Assembly: GCF_023145115.1 (NCBI RefSeq)
Contig: NZ_JAGLEJ010000029.1
Coordinates: 1-64,000, forward strand
DNA from: Algiphilus sp.
Lineage (GTDB): Bacteria; Pseudomonadota; Gammaproteobacteria; Nevskiales; Nevskiaceae
Direction of reading: 5' to 3'
DNA length: 64,000 nucleotides
Positions within the stretch are counted from its first letter, which is position 1. Each line of letters starts with the position of its first letter. Below, piece after piece: positions 20,755 through 29,971 of this stretch. A program made the position numbers and the translations under genes. A model generated the notes under the pieces. It was given only the letters and a program-made list of their open reading frames with translations, was not told the origin of the DNA and made no database searches.

Positions 20755-23157
20755 TTGGCCGGACAACCCGCCGCCCGGAGCGACCGCGTCGCCGAGCTGC
20801 TCGCCCGCTATCGCCCGCCGGCCGGCGTCTCGGATGAGCTCATCGACGGCAGCGGTGCCATCCGGCCGGTGTGGCGGCCCTTCATCGACCACCTCGCCGG
20901 CCTGTCCGGCGACGAGATCGCGCGTCGGCTCGCGCGCGGCGACCGCTATCTGCAGGATGCCGGGGTCTACTACCGCCAGTACGGCGAGGCCGGTGCCGCC
21001 GAGCGCGACTGGCCGCTCAGTCATGTGCCGGTGCTCATCGACGAAGCCGAATGGCAGACCATCGTCACCGGCATCCGCCAGCGCGCGACGCTGCTCGAAT
21101 CGGTGGTCGCCGATCTCTACAGCGCCAACCGACTGGTCGCCGACGGACATCTGCCGGCCTCGCTGGTGGCGCGCAACCCGGAGTGGCTGCGTCCCATGGT
21201 CGGCGTGCGGCCGCGCTCCGGCCATTTCCTGCACTTCCTGGCCTTCGAGATCGGGCGCGGGCCGGATGGCGGCTGGTGGGTGCTGGGCGACCGCACGCAG
21301 GCACCATCCGGCGCCGGCTTCGCGCTGGAGAACCGCATCGCGACCTCGCGCGCGTTCTCCGAGCTCTTTCCGCAGGTCAATGTCCACCGGCTGGCGGGCT
21401 TTTTCCGCGCCTTCCGGGATGCCCTCCAGCGCATGCGCGGCGAGGACGATGCCCCGGTCGGCATCCTCACGCCGGGTCCGCTCAACGACACCTATTTCGA
21501 GCACGCCTACATCGCGCGCTATCTCGGGTTCAGCCTGCTGGAGGGCGAGGACCTGACGGTCCGGGACGGTCGCGTCATGGTGCGCACGGTATCCGGCCTG
21601 CAACCGGTATCGGTGCTGTGGCGCCGCCTGGATGCGGCCTGGGCCGATCCGCTCGAGCTCTTCGAGGGGTCGCGCATCGGCACACCCGGCCTGGTCGGTG
21701 CGCTGCGGCGCAACGGCCCCACCATGGTCAATGCACTGGGTGCCGGCGTGCTGGAGATGCGGGCGCTGCTCGCCTTCCTGCCGCGCATCTGCGAGGCCCT
21801 GCGCGGCGAGCCGCTGGCGCTGCCCAATCTCGCCACCTGGTGGTGCGGCCAGACGTCGGAGCGCGAGCACGTCAAGGCCCACACCGAGCGCATGACCATC
21901 GGCCAGGCGCTGGCCACGCAGCTGCCCTTCCGGGTCGACGACAAGGCCGTCGTCGGCGGCCAGCCGGTCGGCGACATCGGCGTTCCGGTGGCGGAATGGA
22001 TCGACGCCGCGGGCCCCGATCTGGTCGGCCAGGAAGCCGCGACGCTGTCCACCACGCCGGCGCTGATCGACGGCGCGCTGGTGCCGAGGCCGATGATCCT
22101 GCGCGTGTTCGCCGCGCGCACGCCCGAGGGCTGGACGATCATGCCGGGCGGCTTCGCGCGCATCGGCCACTCGGGCGACCCGGCCGCGGTCGCCATGCAG
22201 GCCGGCGGCTCGGTGGCGGACGTCTGGGTGACCAGCGAGCGGCGCGTGGCGGAGGAGACGATGCTCACCGACGGCGAGTCGCTGCCGGCGCGCAATCGCG
22301 TGGGCGCGCTGCCCAGCCGCGCCGCCGACAATCTCTACTGGCTCGGACGCTACGTCGAGCGCGCCGAGGGCTTCTTCCGGCTGCTGCGCGCCTATCACGC
22401 GCGCCTCGCCGAAACCGCCGGCAGCGAGACGCCGCTGCTCGTGCAGATGCGGACCTACCTGCGCAATGCCGGAGTCGACCCCGACGACGGCATGCCCGAG
22501 GGTCTGGTGACCACGCTGAGCTCGGCGGTGGGCAGCGCCGGCCGCGTACGCGACCGCTTCTCGGTGGACGGCTGGACGGCCCTGGCCGAGCTCGCGCGCA
22601 ACGCCCGCGGCCAGATCGGGGCGGTCACGCCGGGCGACGACGCGGCGCGCGCCATGGGCGTCCTGCTGCGCGGGATCAGCGGCTTCTCCGGCCTGGTGCA
22701 CGAGAACATGTACCGCTTCCTGGGTTGGCGCTTCATGAGCATCGGCCGCGCCCTCGAGCGCGCGCTGTCCATGACCACCCTGCTGTCGGTGTTCGCCGAC
22801 CCGGGCGCGCCCGACGGCGGCCTCGATCTGGTCGTCGAGGTGGGCGACAGCGTCATGGCACAGCGCCGACGCCATTCGGTCAGCACCACGCGCGCCACCG
22901 TGATCGACCTGATGGCACTGGATGCTCTCAACCCGCGCTCGGTGCTCTACCAGCTGGGAGAGCTGCAGGAGCACGTCAATACCCTGCCCGGCGCCTCGTC
23001 GGACGGCCGCATGTCGACGCTGACGGGGGCCGTGCTGCAGACCCACAGCATGCTTGCCGTGGCCACGCCCACCACGCTCGACCGGGCCGCGCTCTACCGC
23101 CTCGGCGACGGGATCGCCGGCCTGTCCAACCAGCTCGCCGCGGCCTATCTCAAGTAG
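20755..23157 (+). CDS. Circularly permuted ATP-grasp protein fused to an alpha-E domain
   Basis: An 800-residue protein. Residues about 1-490 are the circularly permuted type 2 ATP-grasp unit (VYYRQYGE, LLKPRSG-like VGVRPRSGHFLHF, ILTPGPLNDTYFEHAYIAR). Residues about 515-800 are the helical alpha-E (DUF403) domain, starting at LPSRAADNLYWLGRYVERAE. In many genomes these are separate genes; here they are one chain. The start is TTG at 20755, 3 bp after the preceding stop. ATP-grasp folds form amide bonds, so a peptide or protein ligase is inferred, acting with the two transglutaminase-fold neighbours. Substrate unknown. Confidence 0.9.
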   Translation: MAGQPAARSDRVAELLARYRPPAGVSDELIDGSGAIRPVWRPFIDHLAGLSGDEIARRLARGDRYLQDAGVYYRQYGEAGAAERDWPLSHVPVLIDEAEWQTIVTGIRQRATLLESVVADLYSANRLVADGHLPASLVARNPEWLRPMVGVRPRSGHFLHFLAFEIGRGPDGGWWVLGDRTQAPSGAGFALENRIATSRAFSELFPQVNVHRLAGFFRAFRDALQRMRGEDDAPVGILTPGPLNDTYFEHAYIARYLGFSLLEGEDLTVRDGRVMVRTVSGLQPVSVLWRRLDAAWADPLELFEGSRIGTPGLVGALRRNGPTMVNALGAGVLEMRALLAFLPRICEALRGEPLALPNLATWWCGQTSEREHVKAHTERMTIGQALATQLPFRVDDKAVVGGQPVGDIGVPVAEWIDAAGPDLVGQEAATLSTTPALIDGALVPRPMILRVFAARTPEGWTIMPGGFARIGHSGDPAAVAMQAGGSVADVWVTSERRVAEETMLTDGESLPARNRVGALPSRAADNLYWLGRYVERAEGFFRLLRAYHARLAETAGSETPLLVQMRTYLRNAGVDPDDGMPEGLVTTLSSAVGSAGRVRDRFSVDGWTALAELARNARGQIGAVTPGDDAARAMGVLLRGISGFSGLVHENMYRFLGWRFMSIGRALERALSMTTLLSVFADPGAPDGGLDLVVEVGDSVMAQRRRHSVSTTRATVIDLMALDALNPRSVLYQLGELQEHVNTLPGASSDGRMSTLTGAVLQTHSMLAVATPTTLDRAALYRLGDGIAGLSNQLAAAYLK

Positions 23158-23161
23158 CGCC

Positions 23162-24040
23162 ATGCTCTACGACATCCGGCTGCGCGTCGCCTACCAGTAC
23201 TCCAGCCCGGCGGAAGCGGGTCGACAGACGCTCTGTCTGATGCCGGCGACGCTGCCCGGGGTGCAGCGTGTCGCCGCCGGCGAGTTGCGCATCGCGCCCG
23301 AGCCGGCGGAGCGCATCGAGCGCACCGACTTCTTCGGCAATGCGCTGGTCGATCTGGCCTATCGCTCGGCACATGCCGAGATCGCCTTCGAGGTGTCCGC
23401 GCGCGTCGAGCGGGAACTGGTGCCGCCGGGGCTCGACATGTCGCCGCGGCCGGGTGCCCTGGCCGACGAAGTCGCCAGCGTGCGTTCGCTGGCACCGGAT
23501 GCCCCCGTGCACTTCATCGGCGGTTCGCCGCTGGTGCCACCGGTCGCGGCCATCACCGACTACGCGCGCGACCGCCTCGCCGACGGCATGTCGGCGCTGG
23601 ACGCCGTGCGCGCGCTGGGCGCCGCGCTGCATGCGGACATGCGCTACGACAGCGACGCCACCGAAGTGGATACGCCGATCAGCGAAGCCTTCGCACAGCG
23701 ACACGGCGTCTGCCAGGACTTCTCCCACATCATGATCGCCGGCCTGCGCGCGGTCGGGATCCCGGCCGGCTACGTCAGCGGCTTCCTGCGCACGGAGCCG
23801 CCGGCGGGCCAGCCGCGCCTCGAGGGTGCCGACGCCATGCACGCCTGGGTGCGCGCCTGGTGCGGCTTCGAGATGGGCTGGGTGGAGTACGACCCGACCA
23901 ACGACCTCATGGTGGGCACCGACCACGTGGTGATCGCCTACGGTCGCGACTACGCCGACATCGCACCGGTGCGCGGCAGCTTCCGCTCGTCCGGCTCGCA
24001 TAGCAGCGAGCAGGCCGTCGATGTGCTGCCCGTCGGATAG
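23162..24040 (+). CDS. Transglutaminase family protein
   Basis: A 292-residue cytoplasmic protein. The N-terminal Bact_transglu_N-like domain (MLYDIRLRVAYQYSSPAEAGRQ, split here for reading) precedes the core. The catalytic Cys is in RHGVCQDFSHIMIAGLR, with His in MHAWVRAWC and Asp in VEYDPTND. It starts 4 bp after the ATP-grasp/alpha-E gene, so the three genes form one unit. This family member usually accompanies alpha-E proteins. The probable function is cleavage or cross-linking of an isopeptide formed by the ligase; this is inference. Confidence 0.9.
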   Translation: MLYDIRLRVAYQYSSPAEAGRQTLCLMPATLPGVQRVAAGELRIAPEPAERIERTDFFGNALVDLAYRSAHAEIAFEVSARVERELVPPGLDMSPRPGALADEVASVRSLAPDAPVHFIGGSPLVPPVAAITDYARDRLADGMSALDAVRALGAALHADMRYDSDATEVDTPISEAFAQRHGVCQDFSHIMIAGLRAVGIPAGYVSGFLRTEPPAGQPRLEGADAMHAWVRAWCGFEMGWVEYDPTNDLMVGTDHVVIAYGRDYADIAPVRGSFRSSGSHSSEQAVDVLPVG

Positions 24041-24148
24041 GCCGCGTCACCTCCCCGCTTGTCGCGGGGAACCGGGGCGCGTGATCGGGCGCATGGTCGC
24101 GACCTCGATGCCGCCCACGGAACCATCCCGGGCTGGCACGATCTGTTG

Positions 24149-26206
24149 ATGATGCTTCGCACGCTTCTCGCACTGCTGCTGATTCCGGCGGCCGGAACGG
24201 CGGCCGCGGCCAGCAGCGGCTGGTCGCAGCACGACCATCTGCGCGTGGCGCTGGTCAGCGAGACGACGCACATCCAGCCCGGCACGCCCTTCCGCGTGGC
24301 GCTGCGCATGCAGCCCGAGACGCACTGGCACACCTACTGGAAGAACCCGGGCGATTCGGGCATCGAGACCCGCTTCGACTGGACGCTCCCCGACGGCTTC
24401 TCGGCCGCGCCCATCGACTGGCCGTACCCGGAACGCCTGCCCATCGAGCCGCTGGTCAACTACGGCTATTCCGGCGAGCACGCGCTGCCGGTCACCGTCA
24501 CGCCCCCGGCCGATCTGCCGACCGGCGAGCCGGTCACGCTGACGCTGGACGCGAGCTGGCTGGTCTGCAAGGTGGAGTGCATTCCCGGCGAGGCCACGCT
24601 GACCCTGCGCATGCCGGTGCGCGACCGCGCGCCCGAGGCGGCGGCCGAGCAGGCGGCGATGTTCGCCTGGGCGGACGCCCGCCAGCCGGTGCCACGGGAC
24701 CGGGCGGCGCGCTTCGCGACCGACGGCGGCCATCTCAGCCTGCAGGTGCCGATGCCGGAGGCGCCGAACGTCGAGGCCCTTGCGGTCTTTCCGGCGCAGC
24801 CCGAGCTGGTCGATCACGCCGCCGCGGCCAGCCTGCGCCACGACGCCGGACAGCTGCAGCTGTCGCAGCCGCTCTCCGACTACTTTGCCGGGGCCGACGC
24901 GCGCGTCGAGTTCGTCATCGTCGATACCGCAGCCGGCGAGGCGGTGTCGGTGATCGCCGAGCACGGCGAGCTCTCCACCGGCGCGGCGACCGCCGGAGCC
25001 GGCGACAGCGGACGCCCGGCGCTGGGCTGGATCCTGCTGCTGGCGCTGGGCGGCGGCGCCCTGCTCAATCTCATGCCGTGCGTCTTTCCGGTGCTGTCGC
25101 TCAAGGCGCTGCACATCGTCGAGGGCGGTGGCCACCAGCGCGCGCAGGCGCTGGCCTACACCGCCGGCGTGCTGGTCGCATTCGGTGTCGTCGCCGGCGC
25201 GCTGCTGGCGGTGCGCTCGGCCGGCGCCGCCGTGGGTTGGGGATTCCAGCTGCAGTCGCCGGCCTTCATCGCGATCCTGGCCTACCTGCTGTTCGCGATG
25301 GGTCTGTCGCTTTCCGGTCTGGTGCACTTCGGCACCGGCTGGATGGGCGCCGGCCAGAAGCTCACCGAGCGCGGCGGGCTGGCCGGATCCTTCTTCACCG
25401 GCGTGCTCGCATGCGTGGTCGCCAGCCCCTGTACGGCGCCCTTCATGGGCACCGCGCTGGGCTTTGCGGTGACCCAGCCTCCGGCGATCGCGCTCGGCAT
25501 CTTCCTGGCGCTGGGACTGGGCATGGCTGCGCCCATGCTGCTGATCGGCTTCCTGCCCGGGCTAGCGCGCGTGCTGCCGAAGCCCGGCGCCTGGATGGAA
25601 GCGTTCAAGCAGGCGATGGCCTTCCCGCTCTATCTCACCGTGGTCTGGCTGCTCTGGGTGCTCGCCCGGCAGACCGACCCCAACGGTCTCGCCGCCGTCA
25701 TGACCGGCCTCGTGCTGCTGGCCTTCGCGCTGTGGCTGTGGGGCCGCGGTCAGGGCCGGCCGGCGCGCTGGCTGCGCGGCGCGACCGTCGCCGCCGCCGT
25801 GGTCGCGGCACTCGCGCTGGTGGCGCTGCCCGCCGCGCCCGGCACGGCCACTGCCGCCCGCACGGCCGACGCCTGGCAACCCTGGCAACCGGGCCGGGTT
25901 GCGGCCCTGCGCGACGAAGGGCGCGGCGTCTTCGTCAACATGACCGCGGACTGGTGCGTCACCTGTCTGGTCAACGAGCGCGTTGCGCTGAGCACGGACA
26001 CGGTGCGCGCGCACATGCGCGACAACGACATCGTCTACCTCAAGGGCGACTGGACCCGGCGCGACGCCGCCATCACCGAGTATCTCGCACGCTTCGATCG
26101 CAACGGCGTGCCGCTCTACGTCTACTACCCGTCCGATCCGGACGCCGAGCCCACCGTGCTGCCCCAGATCCTGACCCCGGACCTCGTCGTCCGGAATCTG
26201 CAGTAA
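24149..26206 (+). CDS. DsbD/ScsB-like transmembrane thiol-disulfide reductase
   Basis: A 685-residue envelope protein. The signal peptide is LRTLLALLLIPAAGTAAAA. The periplasmic N-terminal domain carries METHWHTYWKNPGDSG-like and VCKVECIPG motifs with a Cys pair. The DsbD-type membrane domain starts near 290 (LNLMPCVFPVLSLKAL; CVVASPCTAPFMGTALGF), with one redox Cys in each half. A C-terminal thioredoxin domain has WCVTC (about 602-606). It passes electrons from cytoplasmic thioredoxin to periplasmic partners. The start is one of two tandem ATGs. The next gene, 24 bp on, encodes a secreted thioredoxin-fold protein that may be its client. Confidence 0.9.
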   Translation: MMLRTLLALLLIPAAGTAAAASSGWSQHDHLRVALVSETTHIQPGTPFRVALRMQPETHWHTYWKNPGDSGIETRFDWTLPDGFSAAPIDWPYPERLPIEPLVNYGYSGEHALPVTVTPPADLPTGEPVTLTLDASWLVCKVECIPGEATLTLRMPVRDRAPEAAAEQAAMFAWADARQPVPRDRAARFATDGGHLSLQVPMPEAPNVEALAVFPAQPELVDHAAAASLRHDAGQLQLSQPLSDYFAGADARVEFVIVDTAAGEAVSVIAEHGELSTGAATAGAGDSGRPALGWILLLALGGGALLNLMPCVFPVLSLKALHIVEGGGHQRAQALAYTAGVLVAFGVVAGALLAVRSAGAAVGWGFQLQSPAFIAILAYLLFAMGLSLSGLVHFGTGWMGAGQKLTERGGLAGSFFTGVLACVVASPCTAPFMGTALGFAVTQPPAIALGIFLALGLGMAAPMLLIGFLPGLARVLPKPGAWMEAFKQAMAFPLYLTVVWLLWVLARQTDPNGLAAVMTGLVLLAFALWLWGRGQGRPARWLRGATVAAAVVAALALVALPAAPGTATAARTADAWQPWQPGRVAALRDEGRGVFVNMTADWCVTCLVNERVALSTDTVRAHMRDNDIVYLKGDWTRRDAAITEYLARFDRNGVPLYVYYPSDPDAEPTVLPQILTPDLVVRNLQ

Positions 26207-26230
26207 CGCCCCCGACCGGAGGAATCCGCC

Positions 26231-26851
26231 ATGCAAGCGTTCCGCTTCAAGCCTCTCATCGCCCTCGCCGCCCTCGCCGCCCTCGCCACCGCCGGCACCG
26301 TCCATGCCGCCGCCGACATCGGCGAGCCGGCACCCGGCTTCACGCTCACCGACACCAGCGGCGAGACGCACGCGCTGTCCGATTTCGAGGGCAGGACCGT
26401 GGTCCTGGAGTGGACCAACCACCAGTGCCCCTTCGTGCAGAAGCATTACGGCGCCGACAACATGCAGGAACAGCAGCGCACCGCCCGCGATGAACACGAT
26501 GCGGTGTGGCTGACCGTGATCTCGTCGGCGCCCGGCAAGCAGGGCCACGTCTCCCCCGAGAAGGCCGATGCGCTCACCGCCGAGCGCAATGCCGAGCCCG
26601 CTGCGGTGCTGTTCGACGAGTCCGGCGATGTCGGCCGCGCCTACGGCGCCCGCACGACGCCGCACATGTACATCATCGATGCCGACGGCACGCTGGTCTA
26701 CAAGGGCGGCATCGACTCGATCCAGAGCGCCGACCCGGCCGACATCCCGAAGGCGGACCAGTACGTCGTGACCGCGCTGAACGAGATGGCCGCCGGGGAC
26801 GCGATCAGCGAGCCGGTGACCCGGCCCTACGGCTGCAGCATCAAGTACTGA
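26231..26851 (+). CDS. Secreted redoxin/thioredoxin-fold protein with a lone active-site cysteine
   Basis: A 206-residue periplasmic protein. The signal peptide runs through TAGTVHAAA. The AhpC/TSA-like fold has IGEPAPGFTLTDTSGETHAL, then WTNHQCPFVQKHY. The position of CxxC is CPFV, so there is one peroxidatic-type Cys rather than a dithiol. TTPHMYIIDADGTLVYKGGID and a C-terminal PYGCSIKY add a second Cys that could resolve. GGAGGA precedes the ATG. It follows the DsbD-like gene and is probably reduced by it. Specific substrate unknown. Confidence 0.87.
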   Translation: MQAFRFKPLIALAALAALATAGTVHAAADIGEPAPGFTLTDTSGETHALSDFEGRTVVLEWTNHQCPFVQKHYGADNMQEQQRTARDEHDAVWLTVISSAPGKQGHVSPEKADALTAERNAEPAAVLFDESGDVGRAYGARTTPHMYIIDADGTLVYKGGIDSIQSADPADIPKADQYVVTALNEMAAGDAISEPVTRPYGCSIKY

Positions 26852-26861
26852 GACCGCGGCG

Positions 26862-26895
26862 ATTCCGGCGCGCCACGGCTTTGGCGCGCCGGAAT
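26862..26895. terminator. Perfect 13-bp hairpin between convergent genes
   Basis: ATTCCGGCGCGCC (26862-26874) and GGCGCGCCGGAAT (26883-26895) flank an 8-nt loop. It sits 11 bp after the redoxin stop and 24 bp from the ilvD stop on the other strand, so it probably ends both transcripts. There is no T tract, as is usual in this GC-rich DNA. Confidence 0.65.
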
Positions 26896-26918
26896 GCGTT
26901 CAGCGGCTTCGCGCCCGG

Positions 26919-28619
26919 TTACGCCTCGTCGGGATCCGCGTCGGTGACGGCGCCACGCTCGGCGCCCACCGCGAGGCGCGCGAACTTGCCGAGCACGCCG
27001 CGCGTGTAGCGCGGCGGACGCGGCTTCCACTCGCCGCGACGGCGCTCGAGCTCGGCGTCATCGACGTTGATCGAGATCCCGAGGTTCTCGGCGTCGATGG
27101 TGATGGAGTCGCCGTCCTCGATCAGCGCGATCGGGCCGCCGACCGCGGCCTCGGGCGCGACGTGACCCACCACCATGCCCCAGGTGCCGCCCGAGAAGCG
27201 GCCGTCGGTGATGAAGCCGACGCTCTCGCCCAATCCCTTGCCGATGATCGCCGAGGTCGGCGCCAGCATCTCGCGCATGCCGGGGCCGCCCTTGGGCCCC
27301 TCGTAGCGGATGATGAGCACGTCGCCGGCCTTGATGCGGTCGTCGAGAATGGCCTCCATGGCCTCGTCCTCGGAGTCGTAGACACGCGCCGGCCCGGTGA
27401 TGACCGGATGCTTGATGCCGGTGATCTTGGCCACGCAGCCCAGCGGCGACAGGTTGCCCTTGAGGATGGCGAGATGGCCGCGCTCGTACATCGGCTGGTC
27501 GAAGGGCCGGATGACGTCCTGGTTCGGCCGCGGCTGCTCGGGGATGTCCGCCAGCAGCTCGGCGAGCGTGGCACCGGTGATGGTCGGGCAGTCGCCGTGC
27601 AGCAGACCGTTGGCGAGCAGCATCTTCATGACCTGCGGCACGCCGCCGGCCTCGTGGAACTCGGTGACCACGTAGCGCCCCGACGGCTTGAGGTCGCACA
27701 GCACCGGCACCTTCTTGCGCATGCGCTCGAAGTCGTCGATGGTCCACTCGACGCCGGCGGCGTGCGCGATCGCCAGGAAGTGCAGCACCGCGTTGGTCGA
27801 GCCGCCGGTGGCCATGACCACCGCCACCGCGTTCTCGATGGACTCGCGCGTGACCAGATCGCGCGGCCGGATATCGAGATCGACGGCCTTGCGCAGCGCG
27901 CGCGCCGATTCCGCCACCGATTCGGCCTTCTCCGGGTCGGGATTGGCCATGGTCGACGAGTACGGCAGCGACACGCCCATCGCCTCGAAGGCGCTGGACA
28001 TGGTGTTGGCCGTGAACATGCCGCCGCAGGCCCCGTAGCTCGGGCAGGCGTTGCGCTCGATGCCGTCGTAGTCGGCCTTCTCCATCTTTCCGGCGGTGTA
28101 GGCGCCGACCGCTTCGAAGGCCGAGACGATGGTCAGGTTCTGGTCCTTCCAGCAGCCCGGCTTGATGGTGCCGCCGTAGCAGAACACCGCCGGCACGTTC
28201 ATGCGCAGCAGCGCGATCAGCGCGCCGGGCATGTTCTTGTCGCAGCCGCCGATGGCGAGCACGCCGTCCATGAACTGCGACTGCGCCGCGGTCTCGATGG
28301 CGTCGGCGATGACCTCGCGCGAGGCCAGCGAGTACTTCATGCCCTCGGTGCCCATCGAGATGCCGTCGGTGACGGTCGGGAAGCCGAAGAGTTGCGGCTT
28401 GGCGCCGGCCTCGTCGAGCGCCTCGACCGCGCGCTCGGCCAGCGGCCCGATGCCGGCGTTGCACGGGTTCATCGTGGAATGCCCCGACGCGACGCCGATG
28501 ATCGGCTTCTCGAACTCGTCCTCGCCGAAGCCGACGGCACGCAGCATGGCGCGGTTCGGTGCGCGGGCCACGCCCTGGGTTATGGTGCTGGAACGGTAGC
28601 GCGGCTTGTCGCTGCTCAT
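26919..28619 (-). CDS. ilvD: Dihydroxy-acid dehydratase (IlvD)
   Basis: An iron-sulfur enzyme that dehydrates 2,3-dihydroxy-3-methyl acids in valine and isoleucine synthesis. The 566 residues contain all family blocks: STMNPCNAGIGPLAE, AIGGCDKNMPGALIALLRMN (20 residues), SYGACGGMFTANTM, ATGGSTNAVLHFLAIAH, GNLSPLGCVAKITG, RYEGPKGGPGMREML and TDGRFSGGTWGMVVGH. The three Cys blocks are the cluster ligands of the family. It is alone on its strand, divergent from the serine-hydrolase lipoprotein, and works in the same pathway as ilvA at 0.6-2.2 kb. Confidence 0.96.
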   Translation of the reverse strand: MSSDKPRYRSSTITQGVARAPNRAMLRAVGFGEDEFEKPIIGVASGHSTMNPCNAGIGPLAERAVEALDEAGAKPQLFGFPTVTDGISMGTEGMKYSLASREVIADAIETAAQSQFMDGVLAIGGCDKNMPGALIALLRMNVPAVFCYGGTIKPGCWKDQNLTIVSAFEAVGAYTAGKMEKADYDGIERNACPSYGACGGMFTANTMSSAFEAMGVSLPYSSTMANPDPEKAESVAESARALRKAVDLDIRPRDLVTRESIENAVAVVMATGGSTNAVLHFLAIAHAAGVEWTIDDFERMRKKVPVLCDLKPSGRYVVTEFHEAGGVPQVMKMLLANGLLHGDCPTITGATLAELLADIPEQPRPNQDVIRPFDQPMYERGHLAILKGNLSPLGCVAKITGIKHPVITGPARVYDSEDEAMEAILDDRIKAGDVLIIRYEGPKGGPGMREMLAPTSAIIGKGLGESVGFITDGRFSGGTWGMVVGHVAPEAAVGGPIALIEDGDSITIDAENLGISINVDDAELERRRGEWKPRPPRYTRGVLGKFARLAVGAERGAVTDADPDEA

Positions 28620-28720
28620 GGCCGGAATCCCGGTTCAGGTGAGGATCAGGGCGCGAATGCTACATCAAGCGACCGTCGGAACTGCACTCTCCGACCGCCC
28701 CACCCCGACCCCGGAGTCCC

Positions 28721-29815
28721 ATGAACCCGTTTCCCGCCCGCCACCGCGCGATGCTCGCTTCCGGCCTCATCGCGCTGCTCGCCGCATGCTCGCCACAGGA
28801 CGACATGGAGACCGACGACCGCATCGCACCGCCCGACGAGGGCGCGCTGCAGGCCGCGGCCCGGTCCGTCCTGGAGAATGCGCGCAACCGCAACGAGATC
28901 GACGGCTACGCCCTCGAGATCGGCACGGCCGACGACATTTACGCGCGCATCTCGGCGGGCGACGTGCAGAGCGTGGATACGCAGGTGGCGATTGCCAGCG
29001 CCGGCAAGCCGGTATCGGCGGCAGTGCTGCTGAACATCATCGACGAGGACCGCGGCAGCCTGCGCCTGAACCGCCTGCGCCTGGACGAACCCATCGCGCG
29101 CTGGCTGGACGGCACGCCCGCAGGCAATACCGCGGCAGCACAGGAAGTCACGCTGCGACACCTGCTCAACCACACTTCCGGCCTCGAGCAGCAGCCCGAC
29201 TGCGTAGAGAGCGAGCTCAACGGCAGCACCTCGCTGATGGCCTGCGCCACCGAGATCCTCGAGGCCGGCACGCGCTTCACGCCGGGAACCCGATTCGCCT
29301 ACGGCGCGGGCAGCTACCACGTTGCCGGCGCCGTGGCCGAGGCCTACACCGGACAGTCCTGGCAGTCGCTGGTCGACGAGCGCATTGCCGCCCCCCTGGA
29401 GGTCGATCTCCCGTATCTGCCCGAGGACAATCCGCGCATCGCCGGCGGCATCCTGACCTCGGTGGCCGATCTCGGCACCTTCTTCCGCGCGCTGCTGGTC
29501 CGCGACGACCGCCTCATGGGCGAGGCCGATTACAGCATGCTGCGCACGCCGCAGACCGATACCAACCAGGGCCGCCTGCCCAACGTCACCGCCACCGGCT
29601 ACAGCTTCGGCCTGTGGATCGAGGATCCGGCCGAGCTCGCCGAGGCCGGCACGGCCGGTCCCGAGCTTTCGGCGCCGGGGCTCTTCGGCGCTGTGCCGTG
29701 GCTCGACGACGATCGCGGGTACTACGCCGTGCTGCTGCTGCGGCTGTCCAACTACACGACCGGACTCGATCTGATGCGCGAGCTGCGCACCGAGATACTG
29801 GCGCGGCTGCCCTGA
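28721..29815 (+). CDS. Beta-lactamase-fold serine hydrolase, predicted lipoprotein
   Basis: A 364-residue exported lipoprotein: the hydrophobic core LIALLAAC gives lipobox Cys23. The class C beta-lactamase/esterase fold is shown by the SxxK motif SAGK (Ser93, Lys96), LRHLLNHTSGLEQQP, and FAYGAGSYHVAGAVAEA, where the usual Y-x-N motif reads Y-G-A. GGILTSVADLGTFFRALL follows. Family members are esterases, peptidases or transacylases, and the missing Asn makes true beta-lactamase activity unlikely. Probably anchored in the periplasm. It is transcribed from the gap shared with ilvD. Confidence 0.85.
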   Translation: MNPFPARHRAMLASGLIALLAACSPQDDMETDDRIAPPDEGALQAAARSVLENARNRNEIDGYALEIGTADDIYARISAGDVQSVDTQVAIASAGKPVSAAVLLNIIDEDRGSLRLNRLRLDEPIARWLDGTPAGNTAAAQEVTLRHLLNHTSGLEQQPDCVESELNGSTSLMACATEILEAGTRFTPGTRFAYGAGSYHVAGAVAEAYTGQSWQSLVDERIAAPLEVDLPYLPEDNPRIAGGILTSVADLGTFFRALLVRDDRLMGEADYSMLRTPQTDTNQGRLPNVTATGYSFGLWIEDPAELAEAGTAGPELSAPGLFGAVPWLDDDRGYYAVLLLRLSNYTTGLDLMRELRTEILARLP

Positions 29816-29841
29816 GTCTGATGCGCGCTCGGCGGCGCCAT

Positions 29842-29952
29842 GCCCCTCACCCTGACCCTCTCCCCGGCGGGGAGAGGGGACGAGGCACATCCAGCGCTCG
29901 CGCCTGTTCCCTTCTCCCATCGGGGAGAAGGTGCCGCGAAGCGGCGGATGAG
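29842..29952. repeat. Double-hairpin intergenic repeat, copy A
   Basis: First hairpin: CCCTCTCCCC (29856-29865), loop GGC, GGGGAGAGGG (29869-29878). Second hairpin: CCTTCTCCC (29910-29918) and GGGAGAAGG (29923-29931). The copy sits between the stops of the serine hydrolase and nitH. The same two-hairpin module recurs at 37.4 kb and 49.4 kb, also between convergent genes. Probable bidirectional terminator and REP-like element. Confidence 0.75.
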
Positions 29953-29971
29953 GGAACGCGCGAAGCGCGTC

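Noticed and set aside
17365..23163. Two very long minus-strand open frames opposite the DUF2126 and ATP-grasp genes
   Set aside because: They mirror codon bias of the GC-rich plus-strand genes. The translations are rich in His, Arg, Gly and Ala with no domain, whereas the plus-strand proteins have clear motifs.
27162..28724. Plus-strand open frame opposite ilvD
   Set aside because: IlvD is unambiguous on the other strand. The opposite translation is a shadow of GC-rich codons.
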